NCBI GenBank assembly: GCA_963706425.1
Contig: CAVPMN010000020.1
Span: forward strand, 1-64,000
Source of the DNA: CAVPMN01 sp963706425
GTDB taxonomy: Bacteria; Actinomycetota; Acidimicrobiia; Acidimicrobiales; Acidimicrobilacustridaceae
Direction: 5' to 3'
Length of the DNA stretch: 64,000 bases
In this document: piece by piece, positions 31,195 through 40,728 of the stretch
How positions within the stretch are numbered: the first letter of the stretch is position 1
Layout: every line of letters begins with the position of its first letter
Notes under the pieces: generated by a model
Seen by the model: only the letters and a program-made list of their open reading frames with translations
Told to the model about the DNA's origin: nothing
Databases searched by the model: none
Program-made: the position numbers and the translations under genes

Positions 31195-33818
31195 GGTGCG
31201 GTGCCTGACGGCGGTTCGTCGGGTGCGATCGCCGTGGAGGCCGCCACCACCCCTCGGAAGAGTCGTTCGGCGGCCTCGCGGGCCGAGCGTGCGGTGTCGG
31301 GTGACTCGGCGGTGTCGCCCACCTGACGGATCAGGTCGAGCAGCTGCTTGATGTTGCGCACGAAGTCGCCGGCCGAGAGCTCGTCGTCGCCGAGCACGTC
31401 GTCGAGCCCCTGCCCCGCCGCCCATGCGTAGGCCGAGGCGATGAACCCCGGGTCGGGCCCACGGGTCAGGGACAGGCCCAGCCGACGCTCGTCGGCGTTG
31501 AGATCTCCGACCACCTGCTCGACCTGGCGCAGCCGGTGTTGCAGCGTGGCGTTGGGGAACCAGGGCTCGACCGGTGGGGTGCTCGATCGGTGCTCGTAGG
31601 TGAACACCGACAGCAAGGCGGCCAGCTCGTCGGGCTGGAGCCCGTCGAACACACCGGCGTCGAGGCACTCGGCGACCACCAGGTCGCATTCATGGAAGAC
31701 CCGGCCGAGCACCTCGCCCTTGCGGGTGAGCGACCATCCGTCGAGGAAGCCCCAGGTCTCGAGCAGTTGCAGGACCCGGTCGAAGGTGCGGGCCAGCGAT
31801 TCGGTGTGGCCCCGGATCTGTCGCCCCAGGTCGTCGACCTCGCGACCGACGCGCGCCGCCTGGCGGAGCGCCCGCAGATGGTCGTCGCGGTCGGGACACC
31901 GGTCGACGGGATGGTCGGCGATCCCATCGACGACGGATGGGCCTCCGTCGTCACCAGGCGAACCATCCGGGACGATGTCGGTATCGAGCTCGACGCGGGT
32001 CAGCTCACGGCTGACCGCCTTCTGGAACCCGGCGTTCTGGGGAGCGAACGGTCTCGGCAGGGCCACCGTGGCCAGCACGCGCGGTGGCTCGTCGAAGTCG
32101 GCCGCGCCGAGGCTCACCACCCGTCGCCCTGGCGTGATGGCCCGGAGGCGGACCGCGCCCCCCTTGCGTTGCGACACCGAGAGCACCGCCACCTTGCCGC
32201 CCGACTTGCCTCCCCTGATTCGCAGAACGTCGCCGGGCTTGATGGCCCGCAGGGCCACATCGACGGCATTGGCCGACGGCCCCGTGCTCGGCTGGCGCCG
32301 CTGGGCCTCGACCAGCGCGGCGTACGCCTCGACGTCGCCCAGGTCGCAGCGCGCCGTCTCGCGCAGGTCGGACAGGTACTGCTTGCGCTTGGCGAGGCGG
32401 GCCTCGAGCCGCACCACGGCGTGATCGGCCTGGAACTGCGCGAACGACAGGTTGAGCAGTTGGTGGGCCCGATCGGCCGGATAGCGGCGCACCAGGTTGA
32501 CCGCCATGTTGTAGGTGGGGCGGAACGACGACGTCAGCCGGAACGTGCGGCTCGACGCCAGGGTGGCCACCTCGTCGAAGGGCACGAACGGCGACCACAG
32601 CACCACCGCCGTGCCCGAGTCGTCGATGCCGCGGCGGCCGGCGCGTCCGGTGAGCTGGGTGTATTGCCCGGGCGTGAGGAACTCGTGGCGCTCGCCGGTG
32701 AACTTGGTGAGCTTCTCGATGACCACCGATCGAGCGGGCATGTTGATGCCGAGCGCGAGCGTCTCGGTGGCGAACACCACCTTCACCAGGCCCTCCGAGA
32801 AGCACGCCTCGACGGCTTCCTTGAAGGGCGGCACCAGCCCGGCGTGGTGCGCGGCCACGCCGGCCTCGAGCGCCACCAGCCATTGCGCATGACCGAGCAC
32901 GGCCAGGTCGTCGTCACCGAGGCCGGCGAGGTGGTGATCGGCCAACTCACGCAGGCGAGTGCGCTCGGCCGGGCTCGTGAGCCGGATGCCGGCGTTGACA
33001 CAGGCGGTGACGGCATCGTCACACGCGGCCCGGCTGAAGATGAAGGCGATCGCCGGCAGCAGCGACCGCTCGCGGAGCAGGTCGACGACCTCGACGCGAT
33101 TCGGGGTGGCGTAGCGGCGGCGGGTGCGCGACCGCCATCCGAGCCGAGGGTCGACATCGAATCGCCGGCCCGCCGGGTTGGCCTGACCGTCGCGCAGGGT
33201 GGGCACCACCACCACGTCGCCACTCTCGCGGTCGTCGACGGCGAAGAGGTTCTCGAGCTCGACCGGCCGCTTCTCCTCGACCACCGCAGCCGTGGGTCCC
33301 CGCACCGTGGTGATCCACTCGGTGAGCTCGGCGGCGTTCGAGACGGTGGCCGACAGGCACACCAGGCGCACCTCGACGGGCAGGTGGATGATGACCTCTT
33401 CCCAGACCGGGCCGCGATAGGCGTCCTGCAGGTAGTGCACTTCGTCGAGCACGACGAAGCGCAGCCGGTCGAGTGCGCCTGATCGGGCGTAGATCATGTT
33501 GCGCAGCACCTCGGTGGTCATCACCACGATCGGTGCGTCGCCGTTGATGGTGTTGTCGCCGGTGAGCAGGCCCACGCGCTCACGGCCGTGACGACCCACG
33601 AGATCGTGGTACTTCTGGTTCGACAGCGCCTTGATCGGCGTCGTGTAGAACGCCTTGCCGTCGTCCTCGAGGGCGATCTCGATGGCCCGTTCGGCCACCA
33701 CCGTCTTGCCCGAGCCCGTCGGCGCGGCGACCAGCACCGATCGGCCCTGCTCGAGGGCCGCGATGGCCTCGATCTGGAACGGGTCCAGCTCGAAGTCGTA
33801 GGTGGCCTGCCCGGTCAC
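31191..33818 (-). CDS. helY: Ski2-like DEAD/DEAH-box helicase HelY
   Basis: The 875-residue RNA helicase has Walker A AAPTGSGKTVVAE (residue 31), the DEVHYLQD box near residue 125, SATVSNAAEL, and the second RecA domain with HHAGLVPPFKEAVE and QLTGRAGRRGID. A C-terminal helical/DSHCT-like region follows. This is the actinobacterial HelY/Mtr4-Ski2 type. In mycobacteria helY also follows tatC in the pafA-pafB-pafC-tatA-tatC-helY order, as here. It begins 4 bp after tatC and overlaps the next gene. Confidence 0.9.
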   Translation of the reverse strand: MTGQATYDFELDPFQIEAIAALEQGRSVLVAAPTGSGKTVVAERAIEIALEDDGKAFYTTPIKALSNQKYHDLVGRHGRERVGLLTGDNTINGDAPIVVMTTEVLRNMIYARSGALDRLRFVVLDEVHYLQDAYRGPVWEEVIIHLPVEVRLVCLSATVSNAAELTEWITTVRGPTAAVVEEKRPVELENLFAVDDRESGDVVVVPTLRDGQANPAGRRFDVDPRLGWRSRTRRRYATPNRVEVVDLLRERSLLPAIAFIFSRAACDDAVTACVNAGIRLTSPAERTRLRELADHHLAGLGDDDLAVLGHAQWLVALEAGVAAHHAGLVPPFKEAVEACFSEGLVKVVFATETLALGINMPARSVVIEKLTKFTGERHEFLTPGQYTQLTGRAGRRGIDDSGTAVVLWSPFVPFDEVATLASSRTFRLTSSFRPTYNMAVNLVRRYPADRAHQLLNLSFAQFQADHAVVRLEARLAKRKQYLSDLRETARCDLGDVEAYAALVEAQRRQPSTGPSANAVDVALRAIKPGDVLRIRGGKSGGKVAVLSVSQRKGGAVRLRAITPGRRVVSLGAADFDEPPRVLATVALPRPFAPQNAGFQKAVSRELTRVELDTDIVPDGSPGDDGGPSVVDGIADHPVDRCPDRDDHLRALRQAARVGREVDDLGRQIRGHTESLARTFDRVLQLLETWGFLDGWSLTRKGEVLGRVFHECDLVVAECLDAGVFDGLQPDELAALLSVFTYEHRSSTPPVEPWFPNATLQHRLRQVEQVVGDLNADERRLGLSLTRGPDPGFIASAYAWAAGQGLDDVLGDDELSAGDFVRNIKQLLDLIRQVGDTAESPDTARSAREAAERLFRGVVAASTAIAPDEPPSGTAP

Positions 33819-33822
33819 CGGG

Positions 33823-34611
33823 TCAGCTGGCGCTCGAGGCGGGCTCGGTCGTCTGCTTGCGCGCGCGTCGCCAGCTGACCAGGGCGCCGATGGCGATGGC
33901 GCCGAAGTACAGCAGGGTCATGGGCACGACGAGGGCGAGCATGGTGACCGGATCGCCGCTCGGGGTGATGACCGCCGCGGTGACCGCGATGATGACGATG
34001 GCCATGCGCCAGAAGCCGAGCAGCTGACGCGGGTTGAGCACGCCGATGAGTTGGAGCGCGACGAGCAGGACGGGCACCTCGAAGCCGGCGCCGAACGCCA
34101 GCATCATGTAGGTGGTGAGGGCGAGATAGCGCTCCTGCGGAAAAGATCGCCTCGATGTTGTCGCCGCCGAGGCCGAGCAGGAACTCGAGGGCCGGGGTGA
34201 GCGCCCAGTAGGCCAGCGCGGCGCCGAAGACGAACAGCACCAGCGACGACGCCACGAACGGCATCGCGTACTTCTTCTCGTGCGGATAGAGGCCCGGGGT
34301 GACGAACCGCCAGACCTGCCAGAGGATGATCGGCATGGCGAGGGCGATGCCGATGTAGGCCGCGATCTGCAGCCGCACGGTGAAGAACTCGAGCGGATCG
34401 GTGACGTAGAGCTGCGCCTCGGGATTGATGTCGCGATACGGGCGCCAGCAGGATGTCGAGCACGTAGGGGTAGACGAACCAGCCCGACGACCGCCCCGAA
34501 CATCACGGCCAGGATCGTCTTGATGAGGCGCGAGCGCAGCTCGGCCAGGTGCTCCCACACCGTCATGCGACCGTCGGCGGTCGCCTCCTGGGGCTCCGGT
34601 GCTGCAGTCAT
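33823..34611 (-). CDS. tatC: Twin-arginine translocase subunit TatC, frameshifted
   Basis: Sequence fragments in different frames add up to a normal six-helix TatC: MTVWEHLAELRSRLIKTILA, then WFVYPYVLDILLAP, DPLEFFTVRLQIAAYIGIALA, LYPHEKKYAMPF, and PQERYLALTTYMMLAFGAGF. Reading through needs removal of one base near 34482, one near 34439 and one in the A run at 34141-34144. TatC is the core receptor of folded-protein export and is normally indispensable for Tat function. Three independent single-base insertions look more like sequencing error than decay. Its position beside tatA/B and helY is standard. Confidence 0.85.
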   Translation of the reverse strand: MTAAPEPQEATADGRMTVWEHLAELRSRLIKTILAVMFGAVVGLVRLPLRARHPAGARIATSIPRRSSTSPIRSSSSPCGCRSRPTSASPSPCRSSSGRSGGSSPRASIRTRRSTRCRSWRRRWCCSSSAPRWPTGRSPRPSSSCSASAATTSRRSFPQERYLALTTYMMLAFGAGFEVPVLLVALQLIGVLNPRQLLGFWRMAIVIIAVTAAVITPSGDPVTMLALVVPMTLLYFGAIAIGALVSWRRARKQTTEPASSAS

Positions 34612-34623
34612 GGCGAGCTTCCG

Positions 34624-34992
34624 CTACGCGGCGCTCGAGCCACCGGCAGCGGTCTCGTCCGGCTCATCGGCCGCGGCCTGGGCCGGCGTGGGTGCATCGC
34701 CCTTGGGTACCTCGGTGGCCGCGGCGGCGTCGCTGGTGGCCGACGGGTCTGCGGCCGGGGCCGACGTGGACGGTGGATCGAGCAGCCGAGGACCGGCGCT
34801 GGTCGACGCGGTGTCGTCACCGGAGAGGTTCATCGCCTGTTTCATCTCGTTCTGGAAGCCCTGCGACATGCGGCGCAGCTCGCCGAGCACCTTCGCCGTC
34901 TTGCGGGTGTACTCGGGCAGCTTGTCGGGCCCGAGCACCACCAGGGCGATCAGGAGGATGACGAGGATCTCGCCACCACCGACGTTGAACAT
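34624..34992 (-). CDS. tatB: Sec-independent translocase TatA/TatB family protein
   Basis: The protein has 122 residues from the ATG at 34992. The N-terminal transmembrane helix (VGGGEILVILLIALVVL) is followed by the GPDKLP hinge and an amphipathic helix (YTRKTAKVLGELRRMSQGFQ). A Pro/Ala/Thr-rich tail ends it. The helix and hinge fit TatB slightly better than TatA, but the two cannot be separated firmly by eye. It lies 12 bp upstream of tatC and works with it in the membrane. Confidence 0.85.
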   Translation of the reverse strand: MFNVGGGEILVILLIALVVLGPDKLPEYTRKTAKVLGELRRMSQGFQNEMKQAMNLSGDDTASTSAGPRLLDPPSTSAPAADPSATSDAAAATEVPKGDAPTPAQAAADEPDETAAGGSSAA

Positions 34993-35002
34993 GCCGGGGA
35001 GT

Positions 35003-35227
35003 CTACCGGCGAGGGATACGGCCCAGGGATTCGGCCACCTGTCGGCGGCGGCGCTGTGCCTCGGCGGCTTCGAGGGCCAGACGTTGCGCCCCGGTGCGGG
35101 TGTCACGCAGGGCGATGGTGGAGGCACGGAGGGCCTCGACCTCACGCTGGATGGCGCGGGCCACCACCATCACGGAAATGCTGCCGACGGCGAGGATCAG
35201 CACCGCCACGATCCAGGAGAGGCTCAT
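35003..35227 (-). CDS. Small single-pass membrane protein upstream of tatB
   Basis: The 74-residue protein starts with one transmembrane helix (residues 4-24, WIVAVLILAVGSISVMVVARA). A helical, coiled-coil-like basic part (REVEALRASTIALRDTRTGA) ends in RRRRQVAESLGRIPRR. It lies 10 bp before tatB and probably belongs to the same transcript. No family is recognised. Confidence 0.6.
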   Translation of the reverse strand: MSLSWIVAVLILAVGSISVMVVARAIQREVEALRASTIALRDTRTGAQRLALEAAEAQRRRRQVAESLGRIPRR

Positions 35228-35308
35228 GGTCGACAGCCTACGGCTCGATCGTCTCTGGTACTCGTCGGGCCTGGCCTCGTGAGCACTGGCTCGTCGGCAC
35301 TCGGCTCG

Positions 35309-35644
35309 TCAGCGCTCGTCGAGCGCCGAGAGTGCTTCCCAGAGCAGGGTGTCGTCCTCGAGGAGGTGATGGAAGTCGATGAGGTCGTCGTGGCAGATCA
35401 CCGCGCCGAGCCCACGGGGCTCGGACAGCTCGAGCGGCGGCTCCCAGGTCTCGTAGGACACGCCGGACGCCACGAGCAGGTCGATGGTCCGCGACTCGGC
35501 GGGCTTCACCACCGTCATCTCGCAGAGCGGGCACCGGAACAGATAGGTGCCTTGGTTGTCGAGGCTGCACACCCGGACTCTCACATCGCCGGTCGTCAGC
35601 TCGACGTCGCCACACTCGCTGCAGCTTGCTCGGATCGTCGCCAT
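35309..35644 (-). CDS. Zinc-ribbon protein, function unknown
   Basis: The 111-residue protein begins CSECGDVELTTGDVRVRVC and continues CPLCEMTVVKP, giving a four-Cys zinc ribbon at residues 8-46. It ends with a helical segment (VICHDDLIDFHHLLEDDTLL). It is cytosolic with no membrane segment. It stands between the tat genes and a plus-strand phosphodiesterase gene. No partner is evident. Confidence 0.65.
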   Translation of the reverse strand: MATIRASCSECGDVELTTGDVRVRVCSLDNQGTYLFRCPLCEMTVVKPAESRTIDLLVASGVSYETWEPPLELSEPRGLGAVICHDDLIDFHHLLEDDTLLWEALSALDER

Positions 35645-35792
35645 CTTCGTGGGCCCCTCTTCTCACGCTTAGTGGGTGGCATCGGCACCCCTCGACGGGC
35701 GCTTGAGGGGGAAGGGCTGGGCCGTTCGGACCATTTCGCCCCGAATCCCACGCACCGTGGCCGGTTGCCGCCAACTGACCACGCAGGCGAGG

Positions 35793-36514
35793 ATGTGGGT
35801 CGTGCCGACCCGCCTGCCTTCGCTCCGCCGGCCACCGATCGGCTTCGCCCACCGTGGGGCACGCGCCCACGCCCGCGAGAACACGCATCGAAGCGTTCGA
35901 GCTGGCCTTGCGACTGGGCGCCACCGGCCTCGAGAGCGACGTGTGGCTGACGCGCGACGGCCAGGCCGTGCTCGACCACGACGGTGTGGTCGGCCGACTC
36001 GTGCGGCGGCGACCCATCGGCGAGCGTCGACCGCGACGAGCTGCCCTCGCACATCCCCACCCTCGCCGAGCTCTACCTGGCGTGCGGCACCGACTTCGAG
36101 CTGTCGCTCGACGTGAAGGACGACCAGGCGGCCGGGGCGATCATCGAGACGGCGCGCGACGCCGGCGCCGAGGCTCGCCTCTGGTTGTGCAGCGGCGACT
36201 GGCGCACCGCGGCCTCGTGGCGCACGTTGTCAACCGAGGCCAAGTTGGTCGACTCGACGAGTGTGCGCCGCTTCAAGGACGGCCCCGAGCGGCGCGCCGC
36301 CGAGCTGGCCGACGCCGGCATCGACGCCGTCAACCTGCATCACAGCGAGTGGACCGGTGGCCTGGCGGCCCTGTTCCACCGGTTCGGTCGGCTGGCCTTC
36401 GGTTGGGACTGCCAGCACGAGCGCATCCTCGACGAGCTGCTCGACGCAGGGGTCGACGCGGTCTACAGCGACCACGTCGACCGCATGATGGCGGCGTTGG
36501 TCAAAGCGGCGTGA
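35793..36514 (+). CDS. Glycerophosphodiester phosphodiesterase, frameshifted
   Basis: About 240 residues belong to the GDPD family. IGFAHRGARAHARENT carries the catalytic HRG and the Glu of ENT. GLESDVWLTRDGQAVLDHDGVV supplies E-x-D and HD. The TIM barrel then continues from DELPSHIPTLAELYLACGTD and closes in DAGVDAVYSDHVDRMMAAL. The pieces lie in three frames. Removing one C near 35886 and one near 36025 joins them. It would hydrolyse glycerophosphodiesters to glycerol-3-phosphate. The ATG at 35793 or GTG at 35802 can start it. It is convergent with lepB. Confidence 0.75.
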
Positions 36515-36526
36515 CGCGGGATTCGC

Positions 36527-37165
36527 TCAGAGGACGCCGACGCGGTTGAGCGGCCAGATCCGGAAGAAGGCGCGGCCGATCACGTCGTCTTCGGGGATGG
36601 GACCGAACCAGCGGCTGTCGCGCGACGAGCCGCGGTTGTCGCCCATCACCCACACCATGTCCTCGGGGATGACGCAGGGATCGGCCTCGGCGCAGGCGAT
36701 CGGGCCCGCCTGCGTGGTGACGCCCTGGTCGAGGTAGGGCTCCTCGAGCAACTGCCCGTTGATCAGGATGCGACCGTCTTTGATCACGAGTGAGTCACCG
36801 GGCAGACCGATCACCCGCTTGATCAGATCCTCGATGCCGTCGTTGCTCTGGTCGGCATCGGGTCGCTCGAACACGACGATGTCGCCGCGATTGATGTCGT
36901 GCAGGCGATAGCTGAGCTTGTTGACCAGCACCCGGTCGCCCACCTCGAGGGTGGACACCATCGACTCCGACGGGATGTAGAAGGCCTGGAAGAGGAACGT
37001 CTTGATGACGAGCGCGAGGACGACGGCACCGACGATGACCGCGACCCACTCGACGATGGTGCGCACCGCGCTCGGGCGCTTCTCGGTCGTGAGCACCTCG
37101 GTGCTGGGGAACTCGAAGTTGGACGTCGACGGTGTCGGCGAAACGGGTGGCTCGGACTCGGACAC
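36527..37165 (-). CDS. lepB: Signal peptidase I
   Basis: The 212-residue protein has one N-terminal transmembrane helix (residues 37-57, VEWVAVIVGAVVLALVIK). The catalytic Ser is in IPSESMVSTLEVGD and the catalytic Lys in LIKRVIGLPGD. The box-E MGDNRGSSRDSRWFGPI is intact. It cleaves Sec and Tat signal peptides at the outer face of the membrane. It is placed between pafC and the GDPD gene, and the Tat genes lie 1.5 kb away. Confidence 0.93.
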   Translation of the reverse strand: MSESEPPVSPTPSTSNFEFPSTEVLTTEKRPSAVRTIVEWVAVIVGAVVLALVIKTFLFQAFYIPSESMVSTLEVGDRVLVNKLSYRLHDINRGDIVVFERPDADQSNDGIEDLIKRVIGLPGDSLVIKDGRILINGQLLEEPYLDQGVTTQAGPIACAEADPCVIPEDMVWVMGDNRGSSRDSRWFGPIPEDDVIGRAFFRIWPLNRVGVL

Positions 37166-37279
37166 CGGCGGCTGCTCAGGGAGAGATGACGTGGACAGGT
37201 GGCCGAGGCTACCCGACCACTCCTGTCTCCACGACGCGCTCGGGGCGATTCTCGCGGCGGGTGGTCACCCGCCACGATC

Positions 37280-38233
37280 TCAGGTGTCGACGTAGACGGC
37301 CAGGGTGCGCGCCGCCGCCTCGCGGCCGGCATCGACCAGATCCGGTGGGGCCTGAACCACCCGGGCGTCGGGGCCGAGCCGCAGGAGCAGCCGCTCGAAC
37401 CACGGTCGGGCGGTGACGGCCAGCGTGACCTCGAGCCGACCGTCGTCGAGCTCGCGAAGCGAATCGACCGGGTAGCTGTCGGCCACCCATCGGGCCGAGC
37501 GGTCGAGCGACAGCGTCACGCGGGGATCGTCGTCGTCGGCCCGAAAGGCGCCGGCAGGTGGCGACGCCGGTGGGGCCGCGAAGGTCTCGTCGTCGTGCAC
37601 CACGACCTCGCCGATGCGGTCGACCCGGAAGGTGCGCCGCCCTTCGCTCGTGCGGCAGTAGGCCTCGAGGTACCACTGACCGGCATCGCCGAAGACCCGC
37701 CAGGGCTCCACCACGCGACGGGTGTGCTGGTCGCGCCCATAGGTGTAGTAGGTGAGCTCGACCGGATGGTGGGCGTCGATGGCGGCGCGCAGGGTGGCCA
37801 ACAGGTCGGCTTCGATGGCGCCGAGATCGACCTCGACCGACGCCGGGTCGAGCCCGAGCACGTCGGCGACCTTGGCCAGGCCGCGAGCGAGCGGCCCCTG
37901 CGGGTCGGTGCCCGGGAACGCCGCCATGCTGCGCCCGGTGACGAGGAGGGTCAGGGCCTGGTCGGGCGTCAGCCGGAGCGGCCGCACGAACCAGTCGGCC
38001 AGGCGGATCGTGAGGCGATCGTCGTCGTCGATGTCCCAGTCGATCAGCTCGTGGGGCGTGTAGGGGTGCACGCCGACCATCCACAACAGGTCGAGCTCGG
38101 TCATCAACTGCTTGCGGTCGATGGCGAACCGGCGGCACACCTCGTCGACCGGCGCGCCGCCGGGCTGGGCGAGCACCCACGGCACCATGGCGAGGATGCG
38201 ACGCAGACGTGAGCCCGCCGACGTGCGGCTCAC
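37280..38233 (-). CDS. pafC: WYL-domain transcriptional activator PafC
   Basis: The 317-residue protein has an N-terminal winged HTH (residues 1-75, VDEVCRRFAIDRKQLMTEL), a WYL domain (about residues 140-225, GQWYLEAYCRTSEGRRTFRVDRI) and a C-terminal WCX part. With PafB it forms the DNA-damage-responsive PafBC activator in mycobacteria, binding nucleic acid through the WYL domain. The GTG start at 38233 overlaps the pafB stop by four bases. A longer reading up to 38509 is in frame but would run into pafB. Confidence 0.88.
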   Translation of the reverse strand: MSRTSAGSRLRRILAMVPWVLAQPGGAPVDEVCRRFAIDRKQLMTELDLLWMVGVHPYTPHELIDWDIDDDDRLTIRLADWFVRPLRLTPDQALTLLVTGRSMAAFPGTDPQGPLARGLAKVADVLGLDPASVEVDLGAIEADLLATLRAAIDAHHPVELTYYTYGRDQHTRRVVEPWRVFGDAGQWYLEAYCRTSEGRRTFRVDRIGEVVVHDDETFAAPPASPPAGAFRADDDDPRVTLSLDRSARWVADSYPVDSLRELDDGRLEVTLAVTARPWFERLLLRLGPDARVVQAPPDLVDAGREAAARTLAVYVDT

Positions 38234-39174
38234 GACGTCGCTCCGGCTGGATCGTCGGCCATGGCGCGCAGCCACTCGACCACGTCGGCGCGCCACTCGG
38301 CGGGCTCGATCAACTCGGCGTGCTCGAGCAGGCTCAGCAGGAAGCCACGGAACGCGGGCCAGTTCCGAACCTCGATGGCGAACTCGGTGGAGCCGTCGGG
38401 AGCATCGCGGAAGGTGGCGTCGTCGCCGAGGTACCGGCGGCACCACGTCGCCTGCTCGGCGTCGACCACCACCCGCGCCGTGGTGGCAGGGCCGTCGCCG
38501 AACGTCCAAGGTCGCCCGAGCGGCTCGTCGTCGCCCAACTCCGGTCGGGGGAAGCCGTCCCCCGGCCCGAGCTCGACGTCACCCTCGATGCGGTCGAGTC
38601 GGAATCGCCGCTCCTCACCGCTGAGGTGGTCGTAGCCGATCACGTACCAGTGCCCGAGCTGGAAGTCGAGACGATGCGGATCGACCGACCGGCTGACCGT
38701 GCGCTCGGCGCCCCGGTAGACGAACGTGGCCGTGCGGCACTCGACCACCGCGCTGAACATCGGCACGAGGGTGGGGACCGACGGCAGGGCGACCAGCTGG
38801 TCGGCGTCGTCGGTGACGGTGCCACCCAGCTTCCACAGCGCTTCCACCCCCGCGACCCCTTCGAGCTCGACCGCGGACAACGCCAGATTGATCGCAGCCA
38901 GCTCGTCGGGCTCGAGGTCGGGGTCGACCTGGCGGTAGTCGCTCGGATGGATCCGGTAGCCGTCGGCGGGCCGTTCGAGGAAGTCGATGGGCTCGACGGC
39001 GATCGGGATGCCCATCTCCCGGAGGTCGTCCTTGTCGCGTTCGAAGGCTCGCCGGAACGACGCGTCGTTGTCGGGGTACCCGGGCACGCGGGAGCGGATC
39101 TCGTCGGCCGTGAGGGGCCGGGCCGTGTGGAGCAGCGTGGCCGTGAGGTTCATGAGCCGCTCGACCTTGTCCAT
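38230..39174 (-). CDS. pafB: WYL-domain transcriptional activator PafB
   Basis: The 314-residue protein has an HTH at residues 1-70 (VERLMNLTATLLHTARPLTA) and a WYL domain at about residues 140-215 (LGHWYVIGYDHLSGEERRFR). A WCX C-terminal region closes it. Its position directly after pafA and before pafC, with translational coupling, is the standard pafABC arrangement. PafB and PafC act together, and proteasome components are not strictly needed for their function. Confidence 0.88.
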   Translation of the reverse strand: MDKVERLMNLTATLLHTARPLTADEIRSRVPGYPDNDASFRRAFERDKDDLREMGIPIAVEPIDFLERPADGYRIHPSDYRQVDPDLEPDELAAINLALSAVELEGVAGVEALWKLGGTVTDDADQLVALPSVPTLVPMFSAVVECRTATFVYRGAERTVSRSVDPHRLDFQLGHWYVIGYDHLSGEERRFRLDRIEGDVELGPGDGFPRPELGDDEPLGRPWTFGDGPATTARVVVDAEQATWCRRYLGDDATFRDAPDGSTEFAIEVRNWPAFRGFLLSLLEHAELIEPAEWRADVVEWLRAMADDPAGATS

Positions 39175-39231
39175 GGCGGCGAGACTACCGAGAAGGGTCG
39201 GATGCCCTGCGGACGCCGGTGCTCGCTCGGC

Positions 39232-40590
39232 TCACAGTGAGGCGATGAGCTTCTCGACCCGCTCGTCGCGAGCCTTGAAGGGGTCTTTGCAGAGCACGGT
39301 GCGTTGCGCCTGGTCGTTGAGCTTCAGGTGCACCCAGTCGACCGTGTAGTCGCGCTTGCGCTCCTTGGCCCGCCGGATGAACTCGCCCCGCAGCCTGGCC
39401 CGGGTGGTCTGCGGGGGCGTCTCGACCGCGGTGGCGATCTCGTCGTCGGTGCAGATGCGCTCGACCAGATCGCGCTGCTGCATCTTGTAGAAGAGGCCGC
39501 GGTCGCGATTGACGTCGTGGTACTGGAGGTCGAGCAGCGCGACCTTCGGGTGGTTGAGCGGCAGATCGTTCTTCTCGCGGTAGCTCTCGATGAGCTTGTG
39601 CTTGATGACCCAGTCGACCTCGCGGTCGAGGGTGAACGGGTCGGTCTCGAGCTGGGTGAGGCAGTGCTCCCACATCATGAGCGCCTGCTTCTCCCAGGTG
39701 TTGAGCTCGCGTCGCTCGGCGAACTTGAGGGCCCGGCTCAGGTATTCGCCCTGGATGTCGAGGGCGCTCGCCTCGCGCCCGTTCGCCAGCCGCACGCGAC
39801 GGGTGCAGGTGACGTCGTGGCTGATCTCGCGAATGGCCCGGATGGGGTTCTCGAGGGTCATGTCGCGCAGCACGATCGACGGCTCCTCGAGCATGCGCAG
39901 GAGGATGCTGCAGGCGCCCACCTTGAGGAACGTGGAGTACTCGCTCATGTTCGAATCGCCCACGATGACGTGCAGCCGGCGATAGCGCTCGGCGTCGGCG
40001 TGGGGCTCGTCGCGGGTGTTGATGATGGGCCGAGAGCGGGTGGTGGCACTCGACACGCCCTCCCAGATGTGCTCGGCTCGCTGGCTGATGCAGTACATCG
40101 CGCCGCGTGCCGTCTGCAGGACCTTGCCGGCTCCGGCATAGATCTGGCGGCTGACGAGGAACGGGATGAGCACCTCGGCGTAGTGACCGAAGTCGTCGCG
40201 CCGGCTGGTGAGGTAGTTCTCGTGGCAGCCATAGGAGTTGCCGGCCGAGTCGGTGTTGTTCTTGAAGAGGTAGATGACCCCGCGGATGCCCTCTTCGCGG
40301 AGTCGCTGCTCGGCGCTGGCCAGGAGCTGCTCGAGGATGCGCTCCCCCGCCTTGTCGTGCACCACCAGGTCGTAGATCGAGTCGCACTCGGGCGTGGCGT
40401 ACTCAGGGTGCGAACCGACGTCGAGATAGAGGCGGGCGCCGTTGGCGAGGAACACGTTGCTGCTGCGTCCCCACGACACCACCCGGCGGAACAGGTAGCG
40501 GGCCACCTCGTCGGGGCTCAGCCGGCGCTGGCCCCGCAACGTGCAGGTGACGCCGTATTCGTTCTCGAGCCCGAAGATCCGACGGTCCAC
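39232..40590 (-). CDS. pafA: Pup ligase PafA
   Basis: The 452-residue enzyme couples the C-terminal Glu of Pup to substrate lysines using ATP. RIFGLENEYGVTCTL opens the glutamine-synthetase-like fold. The catalytic Asp is in LYLDVGSHPEYATPE (Asp57). FKNNTDSAGNSYGCHENYL and INTRDEPHADAERYRRLHVI are nucleotide- and Pup-binding segments shared with Dop. The long insertion found in Dop near residues 40-80 is absent, which separates the two. Here pafA is split from prcA by ackA and xfp. Confidence 0.95.
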   Translation of the reverse strand: MDRRIFGLENEYGVTCTLRGQRRLSPDEVARYLFRRVVSWGRSSNVFLANGARLYLDVGSHPEYATPECDSIYDLVVHDKAGERILEQLLASAEQRLREEGIRGVIYLFKNNTDSAGNSYGCHENYLTSRRDDFGHYAEVLIPFLVSRQIYAGAGKVLQTARGAMYCISQRAEHIWEGVSSATTRSRPIINTRDEPHADAERYRRLHVIVGDSNMSEYSTFLKVGACSILLRMLEEPSIVLRDMTLENPIRAIREISHDVTCTRRVRLANGREASALDIQGEYLSRALKFAERRELNTWEKQALMMWEHCLTQLETDPFTLDREVDWVIKHKLIESYREKNDLPLNHPKVALLDLQYHDVNRDRGLFYKMQQRDLVERICTDDEIATAVETPPQTTRARLRGEFIRRAKERKRDYTVDWVHLKLNDQAQRTVLCKDPFKARDERVEKLIASL

Positions 40591-40642
40591 CGCGTCAACC
40601 TATCGGCCGATCGGCGTGCCGAACGGTATGGCGCGGGACGCG

Positions 40643-40708
40643 GCCCGGCGGGGACGGGCCGGCAGAGGCAACCGTGCCCGGCGGGGACGGGCCGACCAGA
40701 GGTAACCG
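40643..40708. repeat. Two tandem GC-rich hairpin units between pafA and ackA
   Basis: Two copies of about 32-33 bp (40643-40674 and 40676-40708) start GCCCGGCGGGGACGGGCCG and end AGAGGCAACCG or AGAGGTAACCG. Within each, GCCCG and CGGGC can pair. The GGCAGAG ending of the first copy resembles the units at 5276-5378. Confidence 0.75.
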
Positions 40709-40728
40709 CCCCTGTCGCAGCGAGTGGG

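Noticed and set aside
37280..38509. Longer pafC reading of 409 codons
   Set aside because: The first 92 codons overlap pafB in another frame. The GTG at 38233 with a four-base overlap fits translational coupling and the family length.
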